Shown here: positions 42,981 through 53,068 of the stretch, in pieces
Layout: each line of letters opens with the position of its first letter
Numbering within the stretch: position 1 is the first letter of the stretch
From: Symbiodinium natans
Taxonomy: Eukaryota; Sar; Dinophyceae; Suessiales; Symbiodiniaceae
Length of the DNA: 64,000 bases
Direction of reading: 5' to 3'
NCBI GenBank assembly: GCA_905221605.1
Contig: CAJNDS010000072.1
Location: 36,001 to 100,000, forward strand
Position numbers and translations under genes: made by a program
Notes under the pieces: generated by a model
Database searches by the model: none
What the model was told of the DNA's origin: nothing
The model's input: the letters and a program-made list of their open reading frames with translations, nothing else

Positions 42981-43463
42981 CTAAACCCTAAACCCTCAAT
43001 CGCGGCGAAGCGGCCGAAATCTCAGCCCCATAGGGCTTTGGGGGGATTTCGGGGCTCAGGGCGTTCTCTTTCCAGAGAACGAGGGTGTGAGCAACACCGA
43101 GAGAGTTGAGAGGGTTGAGAGGTTGAAAGGTGTAGGTTTCGTGTAGAAGGTGAACAGGCGTTTAGGGCTGAAGGGTTTAGAGGGTTTAGAAGGTTTACAG
43201 GGTTTGAGCCTGTAGGGTAGGTTTAGGGTTTAGGGATTGGGTTTTGCAAGCCTCTCCCGCGAAAAGAAGCAAGAGCAAAACCCGCTGAGCAAGCTTCAGC
43301 CCTTTCACCCCTAAACCCTTAAACCCGAACCCGAACCCGAACCAGAAGCCCCTAAAATCCCTGAACCCCAAACCCTAAGCCCTGAACCCTAAGCCTGGAC
43401 CCTAAACCCCAAGCCCTAAACCCTAAACCCTAAACCCCAAGCCCTAAACCCTAAACCCTAAAC

Positions 43464-43532
43464 CCCGACGGCAGCTGACTCTCCAAAACCGCTCCAAAGC
43501 ACGGGCTTCAGGGACATGATGTGGAAGCCATC
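43464..43532 (-). CDS. Exon, unknown protein, possibly upstream part of the kinase gene
   Basis: Minus strand: acceptor GCCATGTGAAG followed by G, 23 codons in phase 0, donor GTTTAGGG. Frame DGFHIMSLKPVLWSGFGESA. No domain recognised. Confidence 0.72.
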
Positions 43533-44021
43533 CTTCACATGGCGAGGGGAGGGTTTAGGGTTTAGGGTTTGGGGTTTGGGGTTTAGGGCTTAGGGTTTAG
43601 GGTTTAGGGTACAGGATTTAGGGCGTTTAGGGTTTAGGGTTTAGGGCTTGGAGGGGCACAAGACAAAGACCAAAAACTGTGTAGACCAGACCGTTGAGTT
43701 TTGAAAGGTTGCTTGCGCACATGAAGGGAGACCAAGGGAGACAAGGAAGTATCCGTAAACCCTAAACCCCAAACCCTCCCCGCCCTAAACCCTAAACCAC
43801 CCTAAGCCCTAACCCCCAAACCCCAAACCCCAAACACTAAACCCTAATCCCTACACCCTAGACCCTAAACCCTAAACCCTAAGCCCAAACCTTAAACCCT
43901 AAAACCTAAATCCTAAGTCCTAAACCCTAAACCCTAAACCCTAAACCCTAACCTTAAACCCTAAAACCTAGATCCTAAGTCCGGTTTAGGTTTTAGGGTT
44001 TCGGGTGTAATTCGCCCCCGC

Positions 44022-44101
44022 CGGTGAAAAGAGGGGATGCCAAGGCCCCCAGCCTGATCCTGCCGAAGTCCATCCAGCACCCGCGCCAGCTGGTCGCCGA
44101 C
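44022..44101 (-). CDS. Exon, unknown protein
   Basis: Minus strand: acceptor CCAGTCCGAG followed by G, 80 bases, possible GC donor GCGGGGG. Frame GDQLARVLDGLRQDQAGGLG, helical. Left border uncertain. Confidence 0.62.
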
Positions 44102-44838
44102 CTCGGACTGGGCCCTCGGGCCCCTGATCCCTGAACCCCTAAACCCTAAACCCTCAACCCTAGACCCTAAGCCCCAAACCCTAGACCCTGAACCCTAAAC
44201 CATAAACTGTGAACCCTAAACACTAAACCCGAAACCCTGAACCGTTGAGCACGTAGGGCCTAGGGCTTGGGGCTGCCGAGGCCAGGAGGCCAAAAACTCC
44301 TAAATTTTCCTCCACAGCTCCTGAACTCTAGGGTTCCAAGTATGGGCCCTTAATTCGGGTTTAGGGTGTGGGGTTTAGGGTTTAGGGTTCCTTATATACG
44401 CTACATGCACATACTTCGGATCCGCAAAGCAGGGGTAAGGGACCATACTACGGGCCGATGGTTCGAACATTAGATTATCAACCATGCTAGAGACTGCTTG
44501 GGGCTTTCAGGTTTCAGGGTCTCGGGGGCTGTAGGTGTCAGGAATCGGGGGGGGGGGGGGGGGGGGGGGGGGGGCGGGGTTGAGGGTTTTTGCGAGGGAT
44601 TCGGGTTTAGGGTTTAGGGTTCAGGCTTTGGGCTTTATATAGGCTTTTGGGTTTAGGCTTTTGGTTTGGGGCTTAGGGTTTAGGGTTTAGGGTTTAGGGT
44701 CTAGGGTTTAGGGTTTAGGGTTTAGGGTTTAGGGTTTAGGGTTTAGGGTTTAGGGTTTAGGCTTTAGGCTGTAGGCTTTAGGCTGTAGGGTTTAGGCTTT
44801 AGGGTTTAGGGTTTCGGGTTTAGGGTTGAGGGGTTCAC

Positions 44839-44897
44839 GTCCTCGGGCCAAGCCACGGAGCGCGAGAAGAGGAATGACACCAGGCCGGTGTACCGCC
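44839..44897 (-). CDS. Exon, unknown protein (hydrophobic)
   Basis: Minus strand: acceptor TCTCACGCCGCAG followed by G, 59 bases, donor GTGAACC. Frame RYTGLVSFLFSRSVAWPED. Good splice signals. Confidence 0.75.
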
Positions 44898-45039
44898 CTG
44901 CGGCGTGAGACTGGGAAGGTGGGAGAGGTTTGCTCTTGGGTTTAGGGTTTAGGGTTTAGGGTTTAGGGTTTAGGGTTTAGGGTTTAGGGTTTAGGGTTTA
45001 GGGTTTAGGGTTTAGGGTTTCCCTAAACCCTTTGCGGGG

Positions 45040-45480
45040 AAGTTAGGGTTTCGGGGTTCGGGATCACCTCGCGAATTTCCAAAAAAAACAAACAAAAAGA
45101 ATGACCTGTGGGGCTCCTAGGATCATGTAACCCTACGACCCCTCAGGGCTTAGGTCGCACCAGCCGGCTGTCGGGCCTCGCGTGACCACTCGCCCCTCAA
45201 TACTACACCCCACCCCATCCCACGCCCCAACCCCCCCCCCAATAATTGTAGTATGAATAATAACAATAACAACATCGTGCGGGGATGGATGCTCTGGCCT
45301 CTCGCATGGACTAGGCACCGTGCAACTGTTCGAGAGGTGTGGCGATTTCAGAAGCAAAAATGCACAATCATTCGTGTTTTCCCATGTATCAGCACCCATG
45401 TGAAAGTGCGGCTAGACGGGTGCAACCTCAAACCACGCAATCCCCCAAACCCATGGCAAGGCGCAGGAACCCGCTAGCTC
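45040..45480. other. Unique stretch without telomere-like repeat
   Basis: Contains a C-rich segment near 45200-45240 and an (AAT/AAC)-rich start at 45241-45275. A + frame (45253-45477) includes REVWRFQKQKCTIIRVFPCI but no recognised domain; status unresolved. Confidence 0.35.
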
Positions 45481-45621
45481 AAGGTCCTTAGACCCCTCAG
45501 TGGCCTTACAGGCTTGCACGCGTCAAGGCTTGAGGGCTTTTTGGGCTTTCGGGCTTTACGGCTTTATGGCTTCAGGGATTCAGGGCTTCAGGGATGCAGG
45601 CCTGAACCCTAAACCCCAAAC

Positions 45622-45693
45622 CCAAAGGGTATGCCTTTCTCCACGTCTCCCGGCATCTTCGAGTACTCGTGGCGGTCCTTCGATTTCTGAACC
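45622..45693 (-). CDS. Exon, unknown protein
   Basis: Minus strand: acceptor CCTACCCAG followed by G, 72 bases, donor GTTTGGGG. Frame VQKSKDRHEYSKMPGDVEKG then IPF. Two other frames are open but less natural. Confidence 0.6.
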
Positions 45694-46197
45694 CTGGGTA
45701 GGTTTAGGCTTTAGGGTTTGGGGTTTGGGGGCTTTGGGGTTTGGGGGTTTAGGGTTTAGGGTTTAGGGTTTAGGGTTTAGGGTTTAGGGTTTAGGGTTCA
45801 GGCTTTCGGGTTTAGGGTAATCGGGGGCCTCGGATCCTCAAGCCTCGGCCTGAAGTCCAGGAAGGGCTTCAAAGGTTTTTGGGGGTCTCCGCATTTGTCG
45901 GAGCTTGCGGGTTTTGGGTTTAGGGTTTTGGGTTTCGGGTTTAGGGTTTAGGGTTTAGGGTTTCGAGCATCCCAAACGCTGACGGGAGTTTTAGGGGCGC
46001 CAAGAAGGGTAAACCCTCAGCTGCATTCTCCAGTGCGCGGGGCAGGGTTTCAGCTCGAGGCCTCAACCCCAAAGCTGTACAAGCCTAAGCCTTCTAGCAA
46101 CCCTGGACCCTAAACCCAAAAACACTGAACCCTAAACCCTAAACTGAATCCCTCAACCCTTAAATTTTAAATTTTTGAAGCCCCAAAGCCCCACGAC

Positions 46198-46247
46198 AGG
46201 TGTCCCACTCGAGGCCAAAGAGGTTGGCTAAGTCTTCCGCGTCGCAC
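46198..46247 (-). CDS. Exon, unknown protein
   Basis: Minus strand: acceptor ATCGCCGTGCAG followed by G, 50 bases, donor GTCGTGG. Frame CDAEDLANLFGLEWDT. Direct join to the exon at 46556-46638 is out of phase, so an exon between them is missing or a border is wrong. Confidence 0.58.
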
Positions 46248-46555
46248 CTGCACGGCGATCTCGCGATAGGGTTTCAGGGTGTAGGGTTTAGGGTTTAGGG
46301 TTTAGGGTTCAGGGTTTAGGGTTTCTCGCGACGATGGCCTTTGGGGCTCCAAAACTTAGGGCCTAGGGTTTGGGACTTAGGGCCGAGGGCTGAGGGCTGA
46401 GGGCTTGGGAGCTTGGGCCACAGGCTCTAGAGATCGAACATGCAGCAGGCTCCAAGATTTTGTAACCCTAAACCCTAACCCTAAACCCTAAACCCTAAAC
46501 CCCAAACCCTAAACCCTAAACCCTAAACCCTAACCCTAAACCCTAAACCCTAAAC

Positions 46556-46638
46556 CCCCAATCTGCGAAGTAGGGTTGAGGAATCATGGCACCCTGCCAT
46601 GCCGGGGCCCAGCCTATTCACCAGAGGCTTGAGCTGAC
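46556..46638 (-). CDS. Exon, unknown protein
   Basis: Minus strand: acceptor ATCCTGCCGAG followed by G, 83 bases, donor GTTTAGGG. Frame QLKPLVNRLGPGMAGCHDSS then TLLRRLG, open to the repeat. Possibly near the 5' end of a gene, since a spliced-leader-like sequence lies 221 bases upstream. Confidence 0.7.
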
Positions 46639-46858
46639 CTCGGCAGGATTTTGCCAGGGTTTAGGGGTTAGGGTTTAGGGTTTAGGGTTTAGGGTTTAGG
46701 ATTTAGGGTTTAGGGTTTAGGGTTTAGGGTTTAGGGTTTGGGGTTTGGGGTTTAGGGTTTAGGGTTTTAGGGTTTGGGGTTTGGGGTTTAGGGCTTCGGG
46801 CTCAGATGGACTTTAATCTCGGGAAGAGGGTTTTGGGGGGTTGAGGGTTTAACGCTTA

Positions 46859-46872
46859 GAGCCAAAATGGCT
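46859..46872 (-). other. Spliced-leader-like 14-mer
   Basis: The minus strand reads AGCCATTTTGGCTC, identical to 14 central bases of the dinoflagellate spliced leader (CCGTAGCCATTTTGGCTCAAG). It is followed by TAAG instead of AAG. Relict leaders mark genes that passed through a retroposed mRNA. The string is partly palindromic, so coincidence is not excluded. Confidence 0.45.
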
Positions 46873-46989
46873 TCTGGCAGGAAGTGACGTTTCTCGGCAG
46901 CCCAGGCACCCCTCTTTTTGCATAAGTGTTCCCAGAACCCAAAACGCGCAAAAATCTACCAATCAGCTTCGGGGGTCCAGGTTTAGGTG

Positions 46990-47465
46990 GCTTCAAAAAA
47001 ACGGCATCTTACGTCTGACTGCTGGCTTCGCGCATGTGGGTGCATGCGGCAGTCTTCCTGGAAGTCACTGCATCCTTTGGAAGCATACGATGCCCTTCTA
47101 AAATCTGCTTCTTGGTTCCCTAAGCCTGTGTTAACATACCATCATCTTGAATATAGAAACCTGCTGCTTTAGATGCAAATGCCCTTGCTGACAATAATTA
47201 TGCTATTCTGTTTAGATATACCTTCTCAATGTCCCCAAGATCAATACACATGGGCGTAGTGTCTAAGGGTAGCAGAGTGGGACGAACACTAGCCGAAAAA
47301 TCTTGCCGTACAGAAAGATTAGACTATTGCCCTATGTTCGGTTATCATATTAATTTACTTCCTATTATTCCATTGTCTCAATATCTCTTAATCGTATGCA
47401 CTTAATATCTTGCTATCTTATAGTCGTTGTACCTTATTATCTCCTTAGCATATTATCTCACGTTT
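46990..47465. other. AT-rich unique block
   Basis: No telomere-like repeat, about 60 percent AT in its second half with CTTATTATCTCC-like iterations. No convincing frame. Confidence 0.5.
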
Positions 47466-47567
47466 TGAATGTTTAGGGTTTAGGGTTTAAGGGTTCGGGC
47501 TTAGTGCTTTTAAATACAGGGTTAGGTACATCTTGGCTCTAGGATGGGGGGGTTTACGGGGTAGTGC

Positions 47568-47700
47568 ATGCAGGGTCTGGGGATCTTCGTGGCTACTGCT
47601 TCTTCCCGAGCAGCTCATGGTGTACTGTCGGAGCTCCTGTCGCTCGAGGTCCCTGCATCGGGAGGGAAGGTCACAAGGTTCTCAGGGCTAATTAAGGGCC
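47568..47700. other. Coding-like island of uncertain strand
   Basis: On - an acceptor CTCCCGATGCAG followed by G leads into DLERQELRQYTMSCSGRSSS; on + a frame reads RAAHGVLSELLSLEVPASGG. Splice signal favours minus. Confidence 0.4.
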
Positions 47701-47861
47701 TTCTCACCCCCCCCCCCCCACCCCCGCCCTCAGACTGCCCGAAGTGCTTCGGATTTCGGGATACCCTGAATCCTAAAGTTTAGGGTTTCGGCCCTCAACC
47801 TAAATCCCAATTTTTTTTGGCGCCTCCAGGATCGAGGGGACTTCGGGATGTGACCCTAAAC

Positions 47862-48009
47862 CCTATTCCTCCTCTTGCTCGACCTGCTATTGTGCCTTCA
47901 AGCAGATGGTCAAGTTTTGAGTCACGCTTTTTGAAGTCATTCCTGGGCTCTGCTTGATACACTACGAGTCCTTGGGTTGCGGATAGATCTTGGAATTCAA
48001 ATACCCACA
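47862..48009 (-). CDS. Exon, unknown protein
   Basis: Minus strand: strong acceptor CGGGGTTTTCAG, 148 bases, donor GTTTAGGG. Frame WVFEFQDLSATQGLVVYQAE then PRNDFKKRDSKLDHLLEGTI. Clearly coding; family unknown. Confidence 0.83.
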
Positions 48010-48168
48010 CTGAAAACCCCGCCCGAAACCTGTGCGAAGAAAGAAAAGCAACCTGAAACCGCGCAAGTGCAGCAACTTACAGCAGACTCCTTCCGAGGAG
48101 GTGCCCCGACGGGAGGGGGTAGGAAGGCTTAGGATTTCGAGGGTTCGCTAGGTTCCCCAGGAACCTAC

Positions 48169-48227
48169 GGGATTTCAACAGGTTGCGCCCACTTCATCTG
48201 GTCTTGGGTTTGTTCGGGATCCGGACC
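48169..48227 (-). CDS. Exon downstream of a MITE-derived intron
   Basis: Minus strand: acceptor GTACCATGAAG followed by G, 59 bases, donor GTAGGTTCC. Frame GPDPEQTQDQMKWAQPVEI. Joins the exon at 48366-48447 in phase 0. Confidence 0.72.
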
Positions 48228-48365
48228 CTTCATGGTACTTACTAACCAAGTATAACTGTACGTATCACCACTGTACGTATCACCCACTTGTAAGCCCCTC
48301 AAATGCCCTAAGATGGCTATAAGTACAGCTAGAAGTAAGTACAGTTCTGATTGGTTCAGAAGTAC
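48228..48365 (-). mobile_element. Introner: TACTTGGAGGTTCATGGTAC-family MITE acting as a 138-base intron (copy D)
   Basis: The MITE occupies about 48230-48381. On the minus strand the intron begins GTACTTCTGAACC and ends AAGTACCATGAAG, both within the terminal repeats. Removal restores an open frame across the junction in phase 0, with part of the left terminal repeat translated (LTWRFM). Confidence 0.75.
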
Positions 48366-48447
48366 CATGAACCTCCAAGTAAGGAAGTGCGGCTCACGGA
48401 ATTTCACGCGCGGCTCCACTCCTAGAATCATTTCAAGAGCCAAGTTC
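48366..48447 (-). CDS. Exon upstream of a MITE-derived intron
   Basis: Minus strand: acceptor GGTTTCGGTCGAG followed by G, 82 bases ending in phase 0 at GTACTTC. Frame NLALEMILGVEPRVKFREPH then FLTWRFM. Unknown family. Confidence 0.7.
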
Positions 48448-48499
48448 CTCGACCGAAACCCCGGGAAGCACCCGTAAGAACCCCGGCTGCGAAGGAAGC

Positions 48500-49030
48500 C
48501 ACAGGAAACAAGAGGCTTAGGGTTGATGGCTTAGGGCTTAGGGCTTAGGGCCTAGGGCTTTTAGGGCTGAGGGCTGATGGCTTAGGCCTCAGGGCTGAGG
48601 GCTGAGGGCTTAGGGCTGTTCGGGCTTAGAGTTTGGGGCTTTTAGGGCTTAAGGCTTAGGGCTTAAGGCTTGGGGCTTAGGGCCTAGGGCTTTTAGGGCT
48701 TAGAGCTTCGGGCTTCGGGTAGGAGACGCTGGAGCAAGGACCCTCTCACTTTGGGCAATCCCGAAACCCTAAGATCCCCACCCCCCAAACCCCGAAATCT
48801 CACACCAAGACCTCCCCCCTTCTCCTCTTCCACGGTGGGTTAGGGTTTAGGGTTTAGGGTTTAGAGTTTAGGGTTTGGGGTTTAGGGTTTAGGGTTTAGA
48901 GTTTAGGGTTTAGGGTTTAGGGTTTAGGGTTTAGGGTTTAGGGTTTAGGGTTTAGGGTTTAGGGTTCAGGGTTCAGGGTTCAGGGTTCAGGGTTTAGGGT
49001 TGGGGTTTAGGCTTTAGGGACGTATAGGGG
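48500..49030. repeat. Variant-rich telomere-like region (GGGCTTA, GGGCTGA, then TTTAGGG)
   Basis: 48518-48720 consists largely of GGGCTTA and GGGCTGA units, 48840-49015 of TTTAGGG with a run of TTCAGGG. 48725-48835 is unique without a clear frame. Confidence 0.8.
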
Positions 49031-49034
49031 GCGC

Positions 49035-49096
49035 AAGCTTCCAAGAAGGGGCCTCAGACGCTCCTTCAGCCACAAGGGCGTGGACAGAGGGAGCAC
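49035..49096 (-). CDS. Exon-like island
   Basis: Minus strand: acceptor CTACACACAAG followed by G, about 62 bases to a possible GC donor. Frame VLPLSTPLWLKERLRPLLGS. Left border uncertain. Confidence 0.55.
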
Positions 49097-49109
49097 CTTG
49101 TGTGTAGGG

Positions 49110-50310
49110 TCTTAAGGTTTAGTGTTTAAGGCTTAGGGTTTACGGTTTAAGGTTTAGCGTTTCAGGTTTAGGGTTTAGGGTCTTCACTAGGGTTTACGGT
49201 TAGGGTTCAGGGTCTTAGAGCTGGTGTCATGGAGACCTCTGATTCCATGAGGTGTGCATTGCTAGCACCCTGAAGCCCGAGACCCTCAGTCCCTCGGTGG
49301 GCAGCTGGCACTTACATAAAAAATGAAAGGAAGAGGCCAGTAGTTTAGCCCTTCAGCGGTTGCACTATTTCTTTGGAGGACTCCCCCCCTCCCAAAAGCA
49401 ACTCAACACAACAAAGCAGCCCAGCCAAAGACAGTCCGACAAAGACTCCGCCCACAAGCCGTGCGCTGGACACTCAACCCCCCAACCCGCCAGGCCCAAA
49501 CACCTGACCCCCAAAACACCCGAAACCCCCAAACCCGAGACCCCAAAACCCGAGACCCCGTTACCCAAACCCTGGACCGAATACCCGCAACCCCGAACCC
49601 CAAACCCTGAACCCCAAACCCTGAACCCTAAACCCCAAACCCGAAACCCTAAACCCCAAACCCTAAGCCCTAAACCCTACGCCCTAAACCCCAAACCCCG
49701 AAACCCTAAACCCTAAACCCCAAACCCCGAACCCTAAACCCCCGAACCCTGGGGCATGGCTGTAGCACCTCGGCCGGACTCTGCCCATCGAGGTTACCTG
49801 CACATGAGGCAGGTTTAGGGTTTATAGAATTGTGGGGTTTAGGGTTTCGGGTTTAGGGTTTAGGGTTTGGGGTTTGGGGTTTGGGGTTTGAGGTTTAAGG
49901 TTGAGGGTTTGGGGGGTTTGGGGGTTTGGGGTTTGGGGTTTAGGGTTTGGGGTCTAGGGTGTACCCTAAGAACCCAAAACCTACCTTTTTTGGCAGGTTA
50001 CCCAAGAATCCTATAAGGGTAAAATCCCAACAGGAAGTCTGGGGTTCTTGTGTTAGGGTTCTAGGCCCGAACCCTAGGCCCGAAACCGGCACCCGAAAAA
50101 AAAAAAAGTTAGGGTTTAGGGTTAGGGTTCAGGGTTAGGGTTCAGGGTTTAGGGTTTTTAGTTTAGGGTTTAGGGTTTAGGGTTTAGGGTTTAGGGTTTA
50201 GGGTTTAGGGTTTAGGGTTTAGGGTTTAGGGTTTAGGGTTTGGGGTTTAGGGTTTAGGGTTTAGGGTTTAGGGTTTAGGGTTTAGGGTTTAGGGTTTAGG
50301 GTTTAGGGCA
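49110..50310. repeat. Telomere-like and degenerate repeat region
   Basis: 49340-49745 on + is degenerate CCC(G/T)AAA-like sequence whose Pro/Lys/Asn-rich translation is a repeat artefact. 49807-49960 and 50103-50308 are G-strand blocks. No exon recognised. Confidence 0.7.
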
Positions 50311-50316
50311 GAAAGC

Positions 50317-50379
50317 CCTAAGCGCATTCTCTGCCAGGCAGCGCTGCGCGACGTTCCGCACGGCGTAGTCCTCACCGAC
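50317..50379 (-). CDS. Exon, unknown protein
   Basis: Minus strand: acceptor GGCAGCCGGAAG followed by G, 21 codons in phase 0, GC donor GCTTTC. Frame VGEDYAVRNVAQRCLAENAL. A possible 21-base exon with consensus donor GTATGT lies upstream at about 50547-50567. Confidence 0.65.
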
Positions 50380-50389
50380 CTTCCGGCTG

Positions 50390-51650
50390 CCGGCTTTTGG
50401 GGTGTTTAGGATGGTTGAGGGCTTAGGGCTTAGGGTTTAGGGTTTAGGGTTTTGGGTTTTGGGTTTTGGGTTTTGGGTTTTGTGTTTAGGGTTTAGGGTT
50501 TAGGGTTTCGGGGTGTTAGGACGGTTGAGGGCTGAGGGCTACATACCTGCCTTGCCGAGTGCCAGAGCTTAGGGTTTAGGGTGCTTAGGTTTAGGGTCTA
50601 AGGCTTAGGGCTTAGGATGGTTTGGGGGCTCGGGGGGCCTTGGTTTAGGGTGTTTGGGGCTTTTTGGGGTTTGGGTTGGGGGCTTCGAAGCTGAAGGGGT
50701 TGAGGTGCTGGTGTGAAGGCATCTGGGGTTGAGGGCCTACGGCTTAGGGTCTAGGGGTCTTCTGGTCTTCTGGTCTTAGGGTCTTACGGCCTTAGTGTCT
50801 TACGGTTGAGGGTTGCGGGTTCAGGGCTGAGGGCTGAGGGTTGAGGGCTGAGGGCTGAGGGTTGAGGTGTTTGGCGTTGGGCCTTTGGCCTTCGAGGTTG
50901 AGCCTAGGGCCCCCATGCAAAGTCAGCAGTGTGACCTGTGGGGTGGTTCGCTGTACATTCGCTTTTGGGGGTCCTATATATGGGTGTTTCCGAAAATGTG
51001 GTACCCTTTCCGGGGGTCCCTCTAAGGGGATTCTATACACAGGGTACTCCTATTTTGGGAAGTACCCAGAAAGCACGGCACCCCAAAAAAAAGAAGGACC
51101 TCATGTAGAGAACTACCCATGTAGACACTGAATTGGACCTCTAATCCTCCAAACCCCTTGCCTTAAGCCCAGAACCCACAGAGCGAGTTTGATTGCCAAT
51201 ACTGGACTGTCCCCTGAACCCCTAAACCCTTCAACCCCTAAACCCCTAAACCCCTAAACCCTAAACCCTAAACCCTAAACCCTTGTTGGAACCGAGGATC
51301 CATAAGTCACCTCAGTGGCCTGAAATCACAAAACCCATGAAACACGCTGCCTGCCAAAAGCTAGCTTGAGTCAAAGCCCAATAATTGTAAAGGTAGGGTT
51401 TAGGGTTTAGGGCTTAGGGTTTAGGGTTTAGGGTTTAGGGTTTAGGGCAAAAAGTCAGGAAGGAAAGCAACGGGAAGGGCAAAGAGAGAGCAAAGTCATG
51501 TGCGCAGAAAGCCCGAAAGCTCCAACCACCGCCCGCTAAAGTTCTCGCAAGTAGGGGCTCGGGTTTTCGGCTTAGGGTCAGGCCATAAACCCCTAAACCC
51601 TAAACCCCAAACCCTAAACCCTAAACCCTGAACCTTCAGGGTTTAGTCTG
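50390..51650. other. Spacer or intron, variant telomere-like blocks
   Basis: GGGTTTT, GGGCTGA and GGGTTGA variants, then unique sequence 50880-51200 and 51290-51390. 51500-51550 has a minus frame ENFSGRWLELSGFLRT that may be an exon. Confidence 0.4.
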
Positions 51651-51656
51651 CAAGAC

Positions 51657-51707
51657 CCCCTGCCTCGGGCAACGGCCCGAGGAGCTGCATGGCAATGTTG
51701 GGATCGC
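51657..51707 (-). CDS. Exon, possibly ankyrin-related
   Basis: Minus strand: acceptor AAAGTGCAG followed by G, 51 bases, donor GTCTTGC. Frame DPNIAMQLLGPLPEAG. The DPN...LL pattern recalls an ankyrin repeat but is too short to be sure. Confidence 0.62.
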
Positions 51708-52001
51708 CTGCACTTTCTTGGAGCCTTCAACCCTCACTTGAAGCTACTAACCCTAACCCTAAACTGTATCTTCAACCCGAGGCCACGGAACCTTATCGCA
51801 GGGACCCTTGAAGCCCCGAAGCGTGAAGCGATTGGGGTTTGGGGTTTGGGGTTTGGGGTTTAGGGTTTAGGGTTTAGGGTTTAGGGTTTAGGGTTTAGGG
51901 TTTAGGGTTTAGGGTTTAGGGTTTAGGGTTTAGGGTTTGGGAGGGCTATTAGGGTTCGTAGGTTTTTGGGGGGCTTACGGCTGAGGTTCGAAGGTCTTTA
52001 C

Positions 52002-52045
52002 GCAAGCAGCGCATACAAGAAGAATGTGTCAAGACTCCGCACTGC
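52002..52045 (-). CDS. Exon, unknown protein
   Basis: Minus strand: acceptor CATCTCCACAG followed by G, 44 bases, donor GTAAAGACC. Frame AVRSLDTFFLYALL. Confidence 0.65.
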
Positions 52046-52159
52046 CTGTGGAGATGCCTTCATACCCTAAACCCATATAATGGTGACGTGCTATGGTTTA
52101 GGGTTTAGGGTTTAGGGTTGAGGGTTGAGGGTTTAGGGTTTCCCAAACAGTGAGAGACC

Positions 52160-52345
52160 ATGAGGACACGCAAGAGCACTCCAGTGCATCAAGAACACAT
52201 CCAAGAGACACCCAGAGCCCCGACGGTCCAAATTTTTTCACAGCGAGGACAGTTTGACATTTCGCGAACACAAACGTCCAACAGCAACGGCAGTTTTGCA
52301 TTTCACGAACACAGACGTTCAAAGGTGCAACAGCTTCGCACTTGG
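52160..52345. repeat. Dispersed element with an internal near-duplicate of about 45 bases
   Basis: GACAGTTTGACATTTCGCGAACACAA and GGCAGTTTTGCATTTCACGAACACAG are two copies of one segment (each quoted only in part: CAGTTTGACATTTCGCG and CAGTTTTGCATTTCACG). The same string occurs near 6400. Confidence 0.55.
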
Positions 52346-52367
52346 TGCACCTTCAAAAAGCGCTGAC

Positions 52368-52462
52368 GGTTTCGAGGGCAGCAAGCACGGGCGCGCAGGC
52401 GCGCTCGCCCAGGTCAGAGTCCGATTTTAGGCTGCGAGAAAACGTCCGGTCATCCATCCACC
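52368..52462 (-). CDS. Exon, unknown protein
   Basis: Minus strand: acceptor AAGGGCAAGCAAG followed by G, 95 bases, donor GTCAGCG. Frame WMDDRTFSRSLKSDSDLGER then ACAPVLAALET, no stop in 31 codons. Confidence 0.75.
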
Positions 52463-52648
52463 CTTGCTTGCCCTTGACATGCGGGGCATGGGGTTTAGGG
52501 CTGAGGGTTGAGGGGTTAAGGTTGGGGTTTGGCTGATGCCGTAATAACACGAGAACCTGCTTTAAATACAGTTGGACAAGTCCCTCTTGAAGCGATGTCT
52601 CATAAACCATGACGTGCCGGATCTTTGCTTTGTGTTTTTCGTGATGCC

Positions 52649-52736
52649 TTGGGATGTTCCCCCTTAACAGGGATTATAATAGGGGCACTTGAATCACTAT
52701 AATCGAGGACTGCTAGCATAAGGGGGAACATCCCAA
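52649..52736. mobile_element. MITE-like element, GGGATGTTCCCCCTTA family
   Basis: TTGGGATGTTCCCCCTTA and its complement TAAGGGGGAACATCCCAA bound an 88-base element with GGGATTATAATAG inside. Separated by 121 bases from another copy. Confidence 0.88.
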
Positions 52737-52857
52737 CTGAAACCGATTCTTCAGGGCCCTTCAGTTCTCCCCCACCCAGTCTCCCTTATCACCCAAAACT
52801 GCACTCCCCCCTCCCCGTCCAAACAACCAAAACCCCACTTGAATAAAAACACTAAAC

Positions 52858-52960
52858 TTGGGATGTTCCCCCTTATACTAACGGACCTTACCAGGGATCA
52901 TAGTAACCCGCCTGTTATAATCAGTGATGAGGACTGTTAGTATAAGGGGGAACATCCCAA
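52858..52960. mobile_element. MITE-like element, GGGATGTTCCCCCTTA family (best copy)
   Basis: TTGGGATGTTCCCCCTTATA at the left and TATAAGGGGGAACATCCCAA at the right are perfect complements; ACTAAC/GTTAGT continues the stem. Confidence 0.92.
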
Positions 52961-53008
52961 ACCCAAACCAACAAACCCCCACCCCCCTCCCCAAAAAAAG
53001 CCCCGGAC

Positions 53009-53068
53009 CAAGGCGGCAGGCGTAATGCAGCGGGTTGTCCCCTTTCGCATCCTTGGCTTCCAAGGGCG
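53009..53068 (-). CDS. Ankyrin-repeat exon
   Basis: Minus strand: possible acceptors GAGCAAAG (right border 53068) or GGAAGCCAAG followed by G (53051); donor GTCCGG. Reads APLEAKDAKGDNPLHYACRL, with the D-x-x-G-x-x-PLHxA signature of ankyrin repeats. Confidence 0.83.

Noticed and set aside
49360-49716. Proline/lysine-rich ORFs ending in NPKP
   Set aside because: These peptides are translations of CCCTAAACCC-type repeats. Many frames in the window end this way and are artefacts.
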